64,000 bases of DNA, from positions 7,957,738-8,021,737 of the forward strand of contig NZ_LR593886.1 in NCBI RefSeq assembly GCF_901538265.1. The letters are read 5' to 3'. Numbering within the stretch: position 1 is the first letter of the stretch; every line of letters begins with the position of its first letter. Source of the stretch: Gemmata massiliana (GTDB lineage Bacteria > Planctomycetota > Planctomycetia > Gemmatales > Gemmataceae). This document shows, piece after piece, positions 34,086 through 44,100 of the stretch. The notes below the pieces were generated by a model. The model searched no databases. It was not told where the DNA came from and saw only the letters and a program-made list of their open reading frames with translations. The translations under genes and the position numbers were made by a program.

Positions 34086-34877
34086 ATGAAGATTCATATT
34101 GCGATCAACGGGGCGTGCGGGCGGATGGGTCAGCGACTCGTGGCGCTGGCGAAAGAAGACCCGGAACTCCAAGTCGTCGCGGCCATCGACTCGGCGACGA
34201 ACCCGCTCCAGGGCAAGGACGCGGGCGAAGTGGCGGGCATCGGCTCGATCGGCGTACCGATCCGCTACGACATCCCGCTCGGGCTGCGGGTGGATTCGCT
34301 CATCGACTTCTCCGCCCCCGTCGGCACGATGGCGGTCCTGCCCGTGTGCGTGGACCGGCAGATCCCTATCGTCGTCGCCACCACCGGCCACACCGACGCG
34401 CAAAAGGCCGAAATCGAGGCCGCGGCCCACATGACGGGCGTCCTGTTCGCGCCGAACATGAGCCTCGTCGTCAACCTGCTGTTCAAGCTCGTGAAGCTCA
34501 CCGCGGAGTCCCTCAAGGGCAAGGGCTTCGACCCGGAGATCGTCGAGCGGCACCACAGGTTCAAGAAGGACTCGCCCAGCGGCACCGCGATGCGGTTCGC
34601 GGAGATCATCAAGGACGTGCAGGGCGGCGCGTTCGTTCACGGGCGCGAGGGCATCATCGGCGAGCGCAAGTCCGAGGAGATCGGGGTCCACGCGGTCCGC
34701 GGGGGCGACAACGTGGGCGAGCACACGATCATCTTCACCACGATCGGCGAAACACTGGAGCTGGTCCACAAGGGCCACAACCGCGACAGCTACGCCCGCG
34801 GCGCGCTCTTGGCCGCGAAATACATGGCGAATCGTCCGGCCGGGCGCTACACGATGAACGACGTACTCGGGCTGTAA
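34086..34877 (+). CDS. dapB: 4-hydroxy-tetrahydrodipicolinate reductase
   Basis: Second enzyme of the lysine/diaminopimelate branch, using NAD(P)H. The product has 263 residues. The nucleotide-binding motif is INGACGRMGQR at 7-17, the substrate-binding motif VERHHRFKKDSPSGTA with its His-His-x-x-x-Lys pattern lies at about 154-169, and the C-terminal HTIIFTTIGETLELVHKGHNRDSYARGALLAAKY is typical of the dimer domain. The ATG at 34086 was chosen; 34005 would add a non-conserved lead. It lies about 100 bases after the short prepilin-like gene and may belong to the thrC unit. Confidence 0.95.
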   Translation: MKIHIAINGACGRMGQRLVALAKEDPELQVVAAIDSATNPLQGKDAGEVAGIGSIGVPIRYDIPLGLRVDSLIDFSAPVGTMAVLPVCVDRQIPIVVATTGHTDAQKAEIEAAAHMTGVLFAPNMSLVVNLLFKLVKLTAESLKGKGFDPEIVERHHRFKKDSPSGTAMRFAEIIKDVQGGAFVHGREGIIGERKSEEIGVHAVRGGDNVGEHTIIFTTIGETLELVHKGHNRDSYARGALLAAKYMANRPAGRYTMNDVLGL

Positions 34878-35018
34878 GCCCCGTCCGACGAACTGGCGCT
34901 TCGGGAAATACGCGCACGGACGCACCTCTCTTGAAGCGCCAGTTCTAACGAGCATTCGCGCCCGCGCGTCGGTTATAATCACTTCCACTGCCCCGACCCG
35001 TACCCCGAGACCCAGCCT

Positions 35019-35951
35019 ATGTTGCTCCGCGTTCGGCCCGCAGTCGGTATCGCGTTCCTCACCGCGATCGCAGTCGCGTTGACTTCACCGAGTCCTGCCC
35101 CGGCCCAAGATAAAGACAAGGATAAGGACAAAGACAAGGAGCTGGTGAAGCAGGCCAAAGATACCGCTCTCGCGAACTTGAAGAAGGCCGGGCTGGAAAA
35201 GCCGACGGTGATGGAGACCAACAACTTCATCATCGTGGGGTCGGTGAGCGCGGAGAAAGCCAAGGCGCTCGGCGAAGTCCTCGAAAAGACCACAACGCTG
35301 ACCCGCAAGACGCTCAAGTACGACGAAAAAGAAGTGTCCTGGAAGGGCAAGCTGACAGTCTATTTCGTCCCCGATAACGCAGAGTACAAGTCGCTCATGC
35401 GGCGCGCCTTCCAGCAGCCGCCCGAGGGCGCGTTCGCGGACCTCCGCGCCGAACCGCCTTTCATTGTCGATCCGGCCGAAGTGACGGGCAAGGCAACCGA
35501 CGCGGATCTGTACGCGATCACCGCGGCCCGCGTGTCCGGCGAGCACCTGAAGGCCAGAGGCACGGGTGCGCAAACGATTCCGGACTGGCTACGCGACGGG
35601 TTCGGCCGTGTCACCGCGATGCGAGCCGAGGGCACCACCTCGAAGCGCTACGTGGCGTACAAGTCTCAGGCGAAAGCTGCCCTAACAAAGGGCGCCCGAC
35701 CGCCGGCCCTCGCGGACGTCTGGAGCGACGCCAAGTCCGCGAACGGCGAAGTGCTCGCGACCAGTTTCGCGGAATATCTCGCTTACGGCCCCGGCGCCTC
35801 GAAGTTCCAGATGTTCCTCGACGGCCTCAAACCCAGCGAGAACATCGCGATGCCGACCGTTCAGCAAGGTCTCGACGCGGCCGGGTGGAAGGAGAAAGAC
35901 CTGCCCGCACTCGACCTCGCGTGGCGCAGGTGGATCTCGGCGGGGAAGTGA
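35019..35951 (+). CDS. Exported protein of unknown function, peptidase-MA-like layout
   Basis: The product has 310 residues. A signal peptide (MLLRVRPAVGIAFLTAIAVALT) is followed by a Lys/Asp tandem stretch (QDKDKDKDKDKDK) and then a soluble domain. Phrases such as LTVYFVPDNAEYKSLMRR, PFIVDPAEVTGKATDADLYAITAARVSGEHL and IPDWLRDGFGRVTAMRAEG follow the layout of peptidase-MA-like proteins. The zinc motif HExxH is not visible, so it may be a non-catalytic relative. It stands alone, and a MITE-like element begins 11 bases after the stop. Confidence 0.7.
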   Translation: MLLRVRPAVGIAFLTAIAVALTSPSPAPAQDKDKDKDKDKELVKQAKDTALANLKKAGLEKPTVMETNNFIIVGSVSAEKAKALGEVLEKTTTLTRKTLKYDEKEVSWKGKLTVYFVPDNAEYKSLMRRAFQQPPEGAFADLRAEPPFIVDPAEVTGKATDADLYAITAARVSGEHLKARGTGAQTIPDWLRDGFGRVTAMRAEGTTSKRYVAYKSQAKAALTKGARPPALADVWSDAKSANGEVLATSFAEYLAYGPGASKFQMFLDGLKPSENIAMPTVQQGLDAAGWKEKDLPALDLAWRRWISAGK

Positions 35952-35962
35952 ATGAAGAAAAT

Positions 35963-36241
35963 TCCCTGGGTGCCTCTGTTTGTTCCCAGGGTGCGCGTCT
36001 GCGCCGCGACCCTGGGCTGAGAAATCTAACCCCGTTCGGGGTACAACACGCACAGGGAATGTACCGGGGAAATAACGCCGATACCGGCGCAGGTGAACCC
36101 CGCCCACAAGGGCGGTGGGTGATATCCAAATGCAGTTGGCTGCCTGTATGTGCTGAAGACCTACCCCGAAGGGGTTAGATTCCTCAGCCCAGGGTCGCGG
36201 CGCAGACGCGCACCCTGGGAACAAACAGAGGCACCCAGGGA
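35963..36241. repeat. MITE-like palindromic element, copy B
   Basis: The terminal inverted repeats of about 80 bases lie at 35963-36043 and 36161-36241. They include CGCGACCCTGGGCTGAGAAA on the left and its complement on the right (TTAGATTCCTCAGCCCAGGG). The core contains GTACCGGGGAAATAACGCCG and GGTGAACCCCGCCCACAAGG, the reverse complement of the core in copy A at 30946-31220. There is no transposase or other coding sequence inside. It sits between the stop of the exported protein (+) and the end of sixA (-). Confidence 0.8.
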
Positions 36242-36269
36242 GCAAACCGCGACCACATCCGGGGACAAT

Positions 36270-36758
36270 TCACATAAACCATTCCGGCGTGATGATCCAA
36301 TGGAGCTTCCCGCTGCCCTTCGCGGGATCGCTCTTGAACTCGATGCACGCGGCGGCGCCTTTTGCGAACTGGATGCTCCCGTCGGCCGCGCCCAAGAGCC
36401 ATTCGGCGTAGGCGCCGAGGTCCGGCATATGCCCCACCGCGGCGACCCGATCACCGGGGACGTCGGCCAAAAATTCGGAAAGTTTACCGGGCTTGAGTCG
36501 GTCCGGGCTGAGCGCGTCGTGCGTGACGGGCCGCGTGCCGGGCTGCCACACGTTCAGCAGGTCCACCGCGGTCTGGTGTGCGCGAACGAGTGGGCTGGCG
36601 GCGACCGCGTCGACGGTAAGTCGCAGCCGGGCGAACGCTTCCGCGATCGCGAGCGATTGGGCGTGACCGTGGGGCGTTAAGGCGCGATCGAAGTCCCGGG
36701 CCGCACCGGGCGTTCCGAGTTCTACGGCCTCGGCGTGCCGAATTAAATATAAAAGCAT
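36270..36758 (-). CDS. sixA: Phosphohistidine phosphatase, SixA family
   Basis: The product has 162 residues, the size of SixA. The catalytic histidine is in the first strand (LLYLIRHAEA, H8). LTPHGHAQS, the conserved Arg in ASPLVRAHQTA and the second His in VAAVGHMPDLGAYAEWLL complete the branch-1 phosphoglycerate-mutase-like site. SixA removes phosphate from histidine-phosphotransfer proteins. The ATG at 36758 was chosen since the frame above has only three extra codons from a TTG. The gene is divergent from bipA and ends 28 bases from the MITE-like element. Confidence 0.93.
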   Translation of the reverse strand: MLLYLIRHAEAVELGTPGAARDFDRALTPHGHAQSLAIAEAFARLRLTVDAVAASPLVRAHQTAVDLLNVWQPGTRPVTHDALSPDRLKPGKLSEFLADVPGDRVAAVGHMPDLGAYAEWLLGAADGSIQFAKGAAACIEFKSDPAKGSGKLHWIITPEWFM

Positions 36759-37005
36759 CGCGGCCAACCTCTCTCAAACGCTAGCGCGGTGACGTTCACT
36801 GAAACCACACGTCATCTGCCCTTCCGCGCGGCCCACGTAACTTCTACATTACAGGAAGCGCTTGACTCCACCAGACCCGAGGGAAGTTCCCGACTTCTGG
36901 GTTTCAGGTGCCAAGTTGAAGTCGCCCTGAAAATCGGACCCGGTCCTGTTGGAACGGGTTGTTCACTTGGTTCCGGAACCCGAACTCGAAACTCGCAACG
37001 ACTCC

Positions 37006-38829
37006 ATGAAGCGGAATGACATTCGGAACGTCGCAGTAATCGCGCACGTTGACCACGGCAAAACGACCCTCGTCGACCAGATGCTCCGGCAGTCCGGTCA
37101 GTTCCGTAGCGAGGAACTGGACAAACTGGTGGGGGGCCAGCACGGCCTCATCATGGACTCCAACGACCAGGAGCGCGAGCGCGGGATCACGATCCTGGCC
37201 AAAAACTGCGGCATCCGGATCGGCGACGTGAAGGTCAACCTGATCGACACGCCGGGCCACGCCGACTTCGGCGGCGAGGTCGAGCGCATCCTGAAGATGG
37301 CCGACGGCGCGTTCGTGCTCGTGGACGCGGCCGAAGGGCCGCTCCCGCAAACGCGGTTCGTGCTCAAGAAGGCGTTCGCCGCCGGGCTGCGCCCGATCGT
37401 CATCATCAACAAGATCGACCGCCCGGACGCGCGCATCGCGGACGTCCACGCGCTTATGTTCGACCTGTTCATCGAGCTCGGGGCCGACGACGAGACCGCC
37501 GTGTTCCCGATCATCTACGCGAGCGGCCGCGCCGGTATCGCCACCACCGACCTGGAAGTCGAGCCGAAGGACCTCAGCCCGCTGTTCGACGCGATCCTGG
37601 AAAAGGTGCCCTCCCCCGACGTGGACGAGAGCGCCCCGCTCCAGATGCAGGTGATGGCGCTCCAGTACAGCGAGTTCGTCGGCAAGATCGCCATCGGGAA
37701 GATCTTCGCCGGGAAGATCCGCAAGAACCAGAAGGTGTCCGTCGTCAAGCAGAAGGACGGCACCGTGTTCCCGGACACCGTGGTGCAGGTTCTCGAGTTC
37801 GACCGGCTCGCGAAGCGGGAAGTCGAAGAGCTCAAGGCCGGCGACGTGTGCGCGATCGTGGGCATCGACGACGCGGACATCGGCGACACGATCTGCGAGT
37901 TCGACAAGCCGCACGCGCTGCCGCCGCTGACCATCGACGAGCCGACGCTCGACATGGTGTTCCGGGTGAACGACTCGCCGTTCGCGGGCCAGGACGGGAA
38001 GCCGCTGACGAGCCGCGAGTTGCGCGACCGGCTCCAAAAGGAGCTGCAGCACAACGTCGCCCTGCGCGTCAAGCCGGGCGCCCGCGAGAGCGAGTTCATC
38101 GTCAGCGGGCGCGGGCTGTTGCACCTCGGGGTGCTGCTCGAGACGATCCGCCGCGAGGGCGGCGAGGTCGCGGTCGGCAAGCCCCAGGTGATCGTGAAGG
38201 AGATCGACGGCCAGAAGCAGGAGCCCTACGAGCACCTCGTGGTCGAGGTGCCGGCGGAGCACCAGAACACGGTGATGCGGTTGGTCCTGGAGCGGCAGGG
38301 CGAGTTCCAGCGGATGGAGAGCCACCGCGGGAGCACGCAGGTCGAGTTCCACATCCCGGCCCGGTCGCTGATCGGGCTGCGCACGCGGATGCTGACGGGC
38401 ACCCAGGGCACCGCGATCATGCACCACAACTTCCTCGACTACCGGCCGGTGCGCGGCGCGCAGGCCGGGCGCCCCACCGGCGTGTTCATCTCGAAGGACA
38501 CCGGGAAGGTGACCGCGTACTCGGCCGAAGACCTTTCGGGCAACCTGTTCGTCGCCCCCCAGGACGCCGTGTACGAAGGTCAGATCGTCGGCGAACACGG
38601 CCGCGACAACGACATGGTGGTGAACGTGACCCGGCCGAAACCGCTGACCAACATGCGGGCGTCCGGTAGCGACAAGGCCGCCGTGCTGAAGCCGCCGACC
38701 GTGTTCTCGATGGAAATGGCGCTGGAGTTCATCGAGGACGACGAACTGGTCGAAATCACGCCGGCCGCGGTGCGGATGCGGAAGCTGTACCTGAAGGAAG
38801 GTGACCGCAAGCGGCAATCCCGGGGCTAG
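37006..38829 (+). CDS. typA: Ribosome-associated GTPase BipA/TypA
   Basis: The product has 607 residues, the normal size. G1 is AHVDHGKTTL (13-22), G3 DTPGHADFGGEVE, G4 NKIDRPDAR. After the GTPase domain come the EF-Tu-like domain 2 (ALQYSEFVGKIAIGKIFAGKI), EF-G-like domains and the TypA-specific C-terminal part (SLIGLRTRMLTGTQGTAIM, then LSGNLFVAPQDAVYEGQIVGEH). The known role is in 50S subunit assembly and translation under stress. The start ATG 37006 (MKRNDIRNVAVIAHVDHG) is the usual family start. It is followed by two terminators. Confidence 0.98.
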   Translation: MKRNDIRNVAVIAHVDHGKTTLVDQMLRQSGQFRSEELDKLVGGQHGLIMDSNDQERERGITILAKNCGIRIGDVKVNLIDTPGHADFGGEVERILKMADGAFVLVDAAEGPLPQTRFVLKKAFAAGLRPIVIINKIDRPDARIADVHALMFDLFIELGADDETAVFPIIYASGRAGIATTDLEVEPKDLSPLFDAILEKVPSPDVDESAPLQMQVMALQYSEFVGKIAIGKIFAGKIRKNQKVSVVKQKDGTVFPDTVVQVLEFDRLAKREVEELKAGDVCAIVGIDDADIGDTICEFDKPHALPPLTIDEPTLDMVFRVNDSPFAGQDGKPLTSRELRDRLQKELQHNVALRVKPGARESEFIVSGRGLLHLGVLLETIRREGGEVAVGKPQVIVKEIDGQKQEPYEHLVVEVPAEHQNTVMRLVLERQGEFQRMESHRGSTQVEFHIPARSLIGLRTRMLTGTQGTAIMHHNFLDYRPVRGAQAGRPTGVFISKDTGKVTAYSAEDLSGNLFVAPQDAVYEGQIVGEHGRDNDMVVNVTRPKPLTNMRASGSDKAAVLKPPTVFSMEMALEFIEDDELVEITPAAVRMRKLYLKEGDRKRQSRG

Positions 38830-38845
38830 TCGCGAACATCATTGG

Positions 38846-38874
38846 GAGCACAGGGTTTCCACCTGTGCTCTTTT
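38846..38874 (+). terminator. Terminator of typA
   Basis: GAGCACAGG (38846-38854), loop GTTTCCA, CCTGTGCTC (38862-38870), then TTTT, 17 bases after the stop codon. Confidence 0.85.
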
Positions 38875-38883
38875 GATTTCCTC

Positions 38884-38927
38884 AAAACAGAAACCGCCGG
38901 GGATTTTTCCCCGGCGGTTTCTGTTTT
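38884..38927. terminator. Bidirectional terminator between typA and HU
   Basis: AAAACAGAAACCGCCGGGGA (38884-38903) and TCCCCGGCGGTTTCTGTTTT (38908-38927) form a perfect 20-bp stem with loop TTTT. It lies between the convergent typA (+) and HU (-) genes, and its A/T ends serve both directions. Confidence 0.9.
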
Positions 38928-38944
38928 AGACACTTGGGCGAAAC

Positions 38945-39463
38945 TCAGGTCGCGTCCGAAGTAACCGGTTCGGCCACGGACTTCACGGCCGCACTGACGA
39001 CTGCGGGTACGCTCGCGGTTTCCGTCAGGACCGTACCGTTACCGTTAGCCGAGGGTTCCGGGGCGATCGGTGCGGGAGCCGTCTTCGGCTCCGCGTTCCT
39101 CGCGGCCTTGTCCGCCTTCGATTTGCGCGGCTTCTTCTTCTTCACTTCCGCGATCTTCGTGGACTTCTTGACCTGTTCTTCCATCATTTTGCCGGGCTGG
39201 AACGTTACCACGTTCTTCGCCTCGACGTTGACGGGGTCACCCGTGCGCGGGTTGCGCGCTTTGCGCGGCCTGCGCTGCTTGACTTCAAATACTCCGAAGT
39301 TGCGCAGTTCAATGCGCCCCTCCTGGACCAGCGTGGCGATAATCGCCTCGAAGGTCCATTGCACGATTTCCTTTGTGGCGAGCTGCGTGAGGCTGTGCTT
39401 CGGAATGAGCTTTTCGTGGTTAGCCCGGTCGCAGATCGTCTTGACGATTTCTTTCTTGGTCAC
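38945..39463 (-). CDS. HU/IHF-family DNA-binding protein with extended basic tail
   Basis: The product has 172 residues against about 90 for ordinary HU. Residues 1-95 are HU-like: [15 protein letters not shown], then [43 protein letters not shown], including the beta-arm with RNPRTGDPV. The tail is Lys-rich ([20 protein letters not shown]), then Ala/Pro-rich and disordered. Histone H1-like tails on HU occur in several bacterial groups and probably add DNA compaction, which fits the condensed nucleoid of planctomycetes (inference). The gene is monocistronic and converges on typA. Confidence 0.93.
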   Translation of the reverse strand: MTKKEIVKTICDRANHEKLIPKHSLTQLATKEIVQWTFEAIIATLVQEGRIELRNFGVFEVKQRRPRKARNPRTGDPVNVEAKNVVTFQPGKMMEEQVKKSTKIAEVKKKKPRKSKADKAARNAEPKTAPAPIAPEPSANGNGTVLTETASVPAVVSAAVKSVAEPVTSDAT

Positions 39464-39556
39464 GAGCGTGGTCCCTCGGTGAGTCGGCCCGTTTCATCAT
39501 CCGGGAACTGTCCTAAGTCTAGACAGCACATGGAATCGCGTCAAGCAAATACGATT

Positions 39557-40597
39557 TCAGGAGTTGCGACGAATTAGACTTACGAAGAGGGCCGCGAGCG
39601 CGAGCGCCACGAGCGCCAGTTCCGGAGTGCGCCGAAACGCGAGCAGAAAATTAGCGCCCGAATTCGCGCGCCGACGGGCGCGGCGCCCGAGCGCGAGGGC
39701 GCGGAGTTGGTCGTGCTCGCGCCGCAGCACATCATACCCGCGGCGCCAGTCGAGCGCGACCGATTGCCTCTGAGAAGGAAGCAGTGTGCGCACTGTGTGT
39801 GCGGTGTGTGATGAAGAGACGAGCGCGGTAACCAGCGCACCCGGAGCGCCCGGCTCGTTGAGCACAAAAGCGACACGCGGAAGAGCGTCCCGGGCGCTCG
39901 CAACGGCCCGAATAAACAGAAGCACCGAGATCGGCGTCGCGAGCGCTTCGGTCGGGTTCCCCATCACCGGGCGCAGCCCGTCCCACGCTCGGAGCGCTCG
40001 GCGCAGTGCGGCAAGTCGTCGATAAACAGTGCGCGGTTTGAGCTGATTGATGCGCGCAACGGGAATCGCGGGCAGAGGTAGTGCCGGCACCGCGCCGGGC
40101 ACGTTGTCCGGCTCCGGTAGCTCCTCCGCAATCAGCTCTTCCGGCACAACCTCGTAAGGCACCGGGGTCGGATCGGCTACTTTGTAGGCCGCGCTCGAGT
40201 CTTCGCCGGGCGGTCCCAGTCCCGACTCGAATGCTACCTCGACCGGAACGATTTCCGCAGAGCGCACGGCACCGAACTCGCCACTCGGCGGTTCATCATC
40301 GACCACCTCGAACGGCGCAATGGCGATACCCAACCCGCGATCGTATGCGGCGCGCGCGGTCGGATCGGTGAGGCACACGAGCGCTTGTGCGAGCCGGTTC
40401 ATCCCGGCCGTAACGGGATCGGGGTGAAGGAGCTGATACCGCCGGAGCAACTCCATGCGATCGAGCACGCGGGACTCGATGTCGGCAAAATCTCCCGCTC
40501 CGCGCTCGAGTCCGAGTAGGGTGTAGTGGTCCGGTGGCCACGCGCCGGGCGGCAGTCCGAGCCAGGAACACAGTTGATCGTGGGACTGACGTTCCAA
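39557..40597 (-). CDS. Planctomycete J-domain-like membrane protein
   Basis: The product has 346 residues. The N-terminal region resembles a J-domain: DHYTLLGLERGAGDFADIESRVLDRMELL, then the HPD-type loop in YQLLHPDPVTAGMNRLAQALVCLTDPTARAAYDRGLG (about 54-90). The middle is acidic and Pro-rich, followed by an Arg-rich helical part (YRRLAALRRALRAWDG) and a C-terminal transmembrane helix (LALVALALAALFVSLI). This type is recurrent in planctomycetes, where a J-like N-terminus is joined to a membrane tail. If the HPD motif is functional, the partner would be a DnaK. The role is unknown. Confidence 0.75.
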   Translation of the reverse strand: MERQSHDQLCSWLGLPPGAWPPDHYTLLGLERGAGDFADIESRVLDRMELLRRYQLLHPDPVTAGMNRLAQALVCLTDPTARAAYDRGLGIAIAPFEVVDDEPPSGEFGAVRSAEIVPVEVAFESGLGPPGEDSSAAYKVADPTPVPYEVVPEELIAEELPEPDNVPGAVPALPLPAIPVARINQLKPRTVYRRLAALRRALRAWDGLRPVMGNPTEALATPISVLLFIRAVASARDALPRVAFVLNEPGAPGALVTALVSSSHTAHTVRTLLPSQRQSVALDWRRGYDVLRREHDQLRALALGRRARRRANSGANFLLAFRRTPELALVALALAALFVSLIRRNS

Positions 40598-40671
40598 GTT
40601 CGGGTTCCAGCTCCAAACGGGCGCGGTGCCATCAATTTAGAACCTGACCCGCGAGCAGAGAGGGTGAACCG

Positions 40672-41085
40672 ATGGGTCCGGCCAAAACAATCGCGACTGC
40701 CCACTTACGAGTCGCGCGCCCGACCGACCAACTGGGAGCGGTCGTTCAATTCTACCGGGACGGGTTGGGGTTCGAGGTGATCAGCGAGTTTCGCGATCAC
40801 GACGGCTTTGATGGGATCATGTTGGGGCACAGGGAAGCGGCGTATCACTTGGAATTCACGCACAAGCGTGGGCACTCAGTTGGTAAAGCCCCGACCGACG
40901 ACAATTTGCTCGTCTTCTATTTGCCCGACCGGGACGAGTGGCTCCGCGCGATTGCCCGGTTGCGAGCCGCCGGGCACGAACCGGTCGAGTCGTTCAATCC
41001 CTACTGGGACAAATCGGGCAAGACGTTTGCCGACCCGGACGGCTACCGCGTCGTCCTCCAGCACGCGGCCTGGCCGAGTTCGTAG
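40672..41085 (+). CDS. VOC (glyoxalase/bleomycin-resistance) fold protein
   Basis: The product has 137 residues. Two beta-alpha-beta-beta-beta modules are visible: ATAHLRVARPTDQLGAVVQFYRDGLGFEVI and the closing KTFADPDGYRVVLQHA, whose FADPDGYRVVL is the family's best-known motif. Metal ligands may be H11, a mid-protein Glu or His (AAYHLEFTHKRGHS) and the final Gln-His, but the enzyme activity is not readable. It is probably a monocistronic dioxygenase-like or isomerase-like protein. It precedes the nuclease-helicase gene by about 100 bases on the same strand. Confidence 0.88.
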   Translation: MGPAKTIATAHLRVARPTDQLGAVVQFYRDGLGFEVISEFRDHDGFDGIMLGHREAAYHLEFTHKRGHSVGKAPTDDNLLVFYLPDRDEWLRAIARLRAAGHEPVESFNPYWDKSGKTFADPDGYRVVLQHAAWPSS

Positions 41086-41188
41086 CGGCTATCGACCAAC
41101 CGGGATTGCCTCTCGTTCCCGCACAATGGTATCACTCAATTTTCTCCCGCTCCGATAACCGACAGAGCGGCCGTGCCGAGGTTCCGCG

Positions 41189-44100
41189 TTGAGTCCGCGT
41201 CCCCGCATCAACATCACCGCTACCGACCTCGGGGAGTACGTCCGCCACCACTCCTGCGACCGCCGGTTCCACCTCACCGTTCACTCCGCGCGTGAAGCCG
41301 GCCCGCTCCCGTTTTTCGAGCGCGTCCGGGACAGCATCGACCCGGTCCTTGCCGAAATGGGGCGCCGGCGCGAGGACCGCTGGGAAATCGAGTTGGTCGA
41401 ATCCGGGTTCCAGAACCTCGCCGCACCGCTCCCGAAGGGCAAGCGGGACGAAGTCACATGGGACGCGCTCGCGGGCGTCTTCGCGCGCCTCCAACCCGGA
41501 ACGCAGGGGTACGCCCGGCAGGTCGCGGTCGGCGGTAACATGGGCGCGTTCCGACTCTACGGAATTATCGACTTCGTTCTGCTCCGCTGGATCGATGGCG
41601 CGCCGCGCGTGTGGCTGGTGGAGTGCAAAGCGAGCCGCCGGGACCGCACCTACCACCGCATCCAGGTCGCCGCGTACCGGATGCTGCTCCGCGACATCAT
41701 CGGCGAGCAGCCCGTTCCCGTCAGCGCCCACAGTTTCAATCGAACGACCATCGAGTGTGTTGTGGCGCGCATTGACGCAGACCGGAACACGAACCAGTCG
41801 ATTCTCGCGCTCGCGCCGCTCGATTTGACGCACGAAGAAGCGGACCTTACACAGCTCCTCGCCCCGGAAGGGCGTCTAGACTCTGCCGCCGCGCGGCCGC
41901 TCGCGGAGATCGGGTTCCAGATCGACTCGAAGTGCGACGGGTGCTCATTCGCGCCGCACTGCTTGACCGAAAGCGCCCGCTTACGGCGCCCAGAACTCCT
42001 CGGGCTGGACCCGGTCACGACGCGGCTGCTCCGCACGGCCGGTCTGGAAACACTCGATCAGGTGGCCAACCCGCCGCTATTCGACCCGAAAATCGAATCA
42101 CTCGCACGCGATCCCGGGTTCAGCGAGAACCTCGACCGGCTCCGGCTGCGTGCCCGCGCGCGATTGTTCACGCTCCCCAAAACTCGCACTGTCATGGGGT
42201 CGGGTGTCGAGCCGATCCCGAATACGGGTGTCGGGCACTTACCACCACACGAAGTGAACGGCAACCGGCTCCTCCGGATCTACCTCGCGATCGATTACGA
42301 CTACACCGAGAACCGCATCGGAGCGCTGTCGGCACACGTCACGCGCAGCGCCGGGCGCCTCGACACAGCATTCGCTGACGGGCGCGCAGTGCCCGAGGTG
42401 CGGGAGCGGTTTGAAGTCAAAAAAGACGCGAGTAGTCGACCCACATTCGAGGATCGCCCGCTCCCCGACGGGCGCGAAATCATCGAGTACCAGGCGGTCC
42501 CGTGGTCGGGTACCAACTACGTCGCGGACACCGCTGCCGAGGGCGAGTTGATCCGCCGGTTCTTCGACCGGTTGGTGCGCCTCATTGCCGAGGAACTCGG
42601 CGTCGCATCAGCTCCAGTTCACTTCTACGTCTGGTCCCGTTCCGAAGTGCGCCAACTGCTCGAAGGGTGCAGTCGGGCCGGTCCCGAGTTGCTCGGCCCG
42701 ATTCGCCAACTGTTCGGGTGCCGGGAGGGGCTGGAACAGTTGATGTACTCGGCCGTGCAGGAAGAAGTGGATCGACGGTTCGCCCTCGGGTGGACCGGGC
42801 GCGGACTCGGTGTCGTCACGTCCCTGGAATGGGCGGGCCGGCGGTACCACTGGACCCGTCTCATTGACGGGAACGAACACGATCTCGCGCACGTGTTTGC
42901 TCAAGGGATCTTCGACTTCGCGATTCGTCTCGCTGTCGAACCGGACGGGTCGTGGGCACCAGACGAAGGCGCGGCGGGGCACGTGTTCGAGGTGCGCAGC
43001 CGATTCTCCGACGCGCTCCCGGCCCCATACTGGCACGCCGCGTGGGGCACGCTGCCGAAAGTCGATCCGAACGACGATCGCGTGCGCGAATCACTCGCAG
43101 CCTATGCGCGTGCCGGAACACCCGGATTGCTCATCGAGTACCTTCGGGCGCGTGTTCATGCGCTGCGTTGGGTCGAGGAAGGGATCAGCCCGAAGAATTC
43201 CGGCGTCGAAAAAGCATCGTTGGCCGCCAACGAGCTACCCGTATTTCGCCTCGGACGAGACGGCGTGGCCCGCGCCGCGACCGATTTCCTCCGACTGGAC
43301 CAACACGTCCGCCGGTCCGATTGGGTCGCAGCGCACCTGCTGCCGCCGATCGCCCGCGTACCGGCCGGGCGCACACTTCCGTTGCGTCAAGTCAAAGTCG
43401 GTGCGGACAAAAGCACGATCACGGGGGCGATCGAACTGTTCGCGTTCGGCGGGTTAACGCTGACCGATCTGGAAGCCCGGTGCCGGTTCGGACCCGGCTC
43501 GTTTGCCCGACTGTCGCCGTGGAACGGTGACCCGAAGCAAGGCCAAACGGTGGGGCAGTTGACCGCGGCCGTGGGGCGCACGTGTGTGGTGCGGGAGATC
43601 GATTGGCCGACCGGTCGCGTGACTCTGGACGCCATGTACGCCGAGGAGGACCGGTACCGGCTGTCGAGCGGCGCGAGCCGAAAAGCGGAAATGCTGTTCG
43701 AGCGCGGCTACGCGACGCTGGACGAGAGCGTATCGGACTATGTCGCCGGGCGCGTGGACGACCGGCTCCAGCAGCAGAGCCACGTTTACGCATGGTTCGA
43801 CCCGGTCGATCCGCGGCCGCCCACCGTTACGCCCCTTCCCCCCGCTGAAGTCAGCGCTTTGCAGCAGTTGGTGGATTCGTTCCTGCTCCCGCCCGCGAAC
43901 GTCTATCCGGCCTCGCCGGACCAGGCGCGAGCGGCGGTCGAAGGATTGAACACGCGGGTCCAGTTGATTCAGGGACCACCGGGCACCGGGAAGACCACGA
44001 CCACAGCTCTATCGGTTTTGCTTCGGGTGCTTGCAGGTGGACGCGCGGGCGACATCGTACTCCTCGCAGCGCACACGCACACCGCTCTCGATAACTTGCT

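Noticed and set aside
36904..38817. 637-codon minus-strand frame opposite typA
   Set aside because: It mirrors the typA codons, is rich in Val, His and Arg, and lacks motifs.
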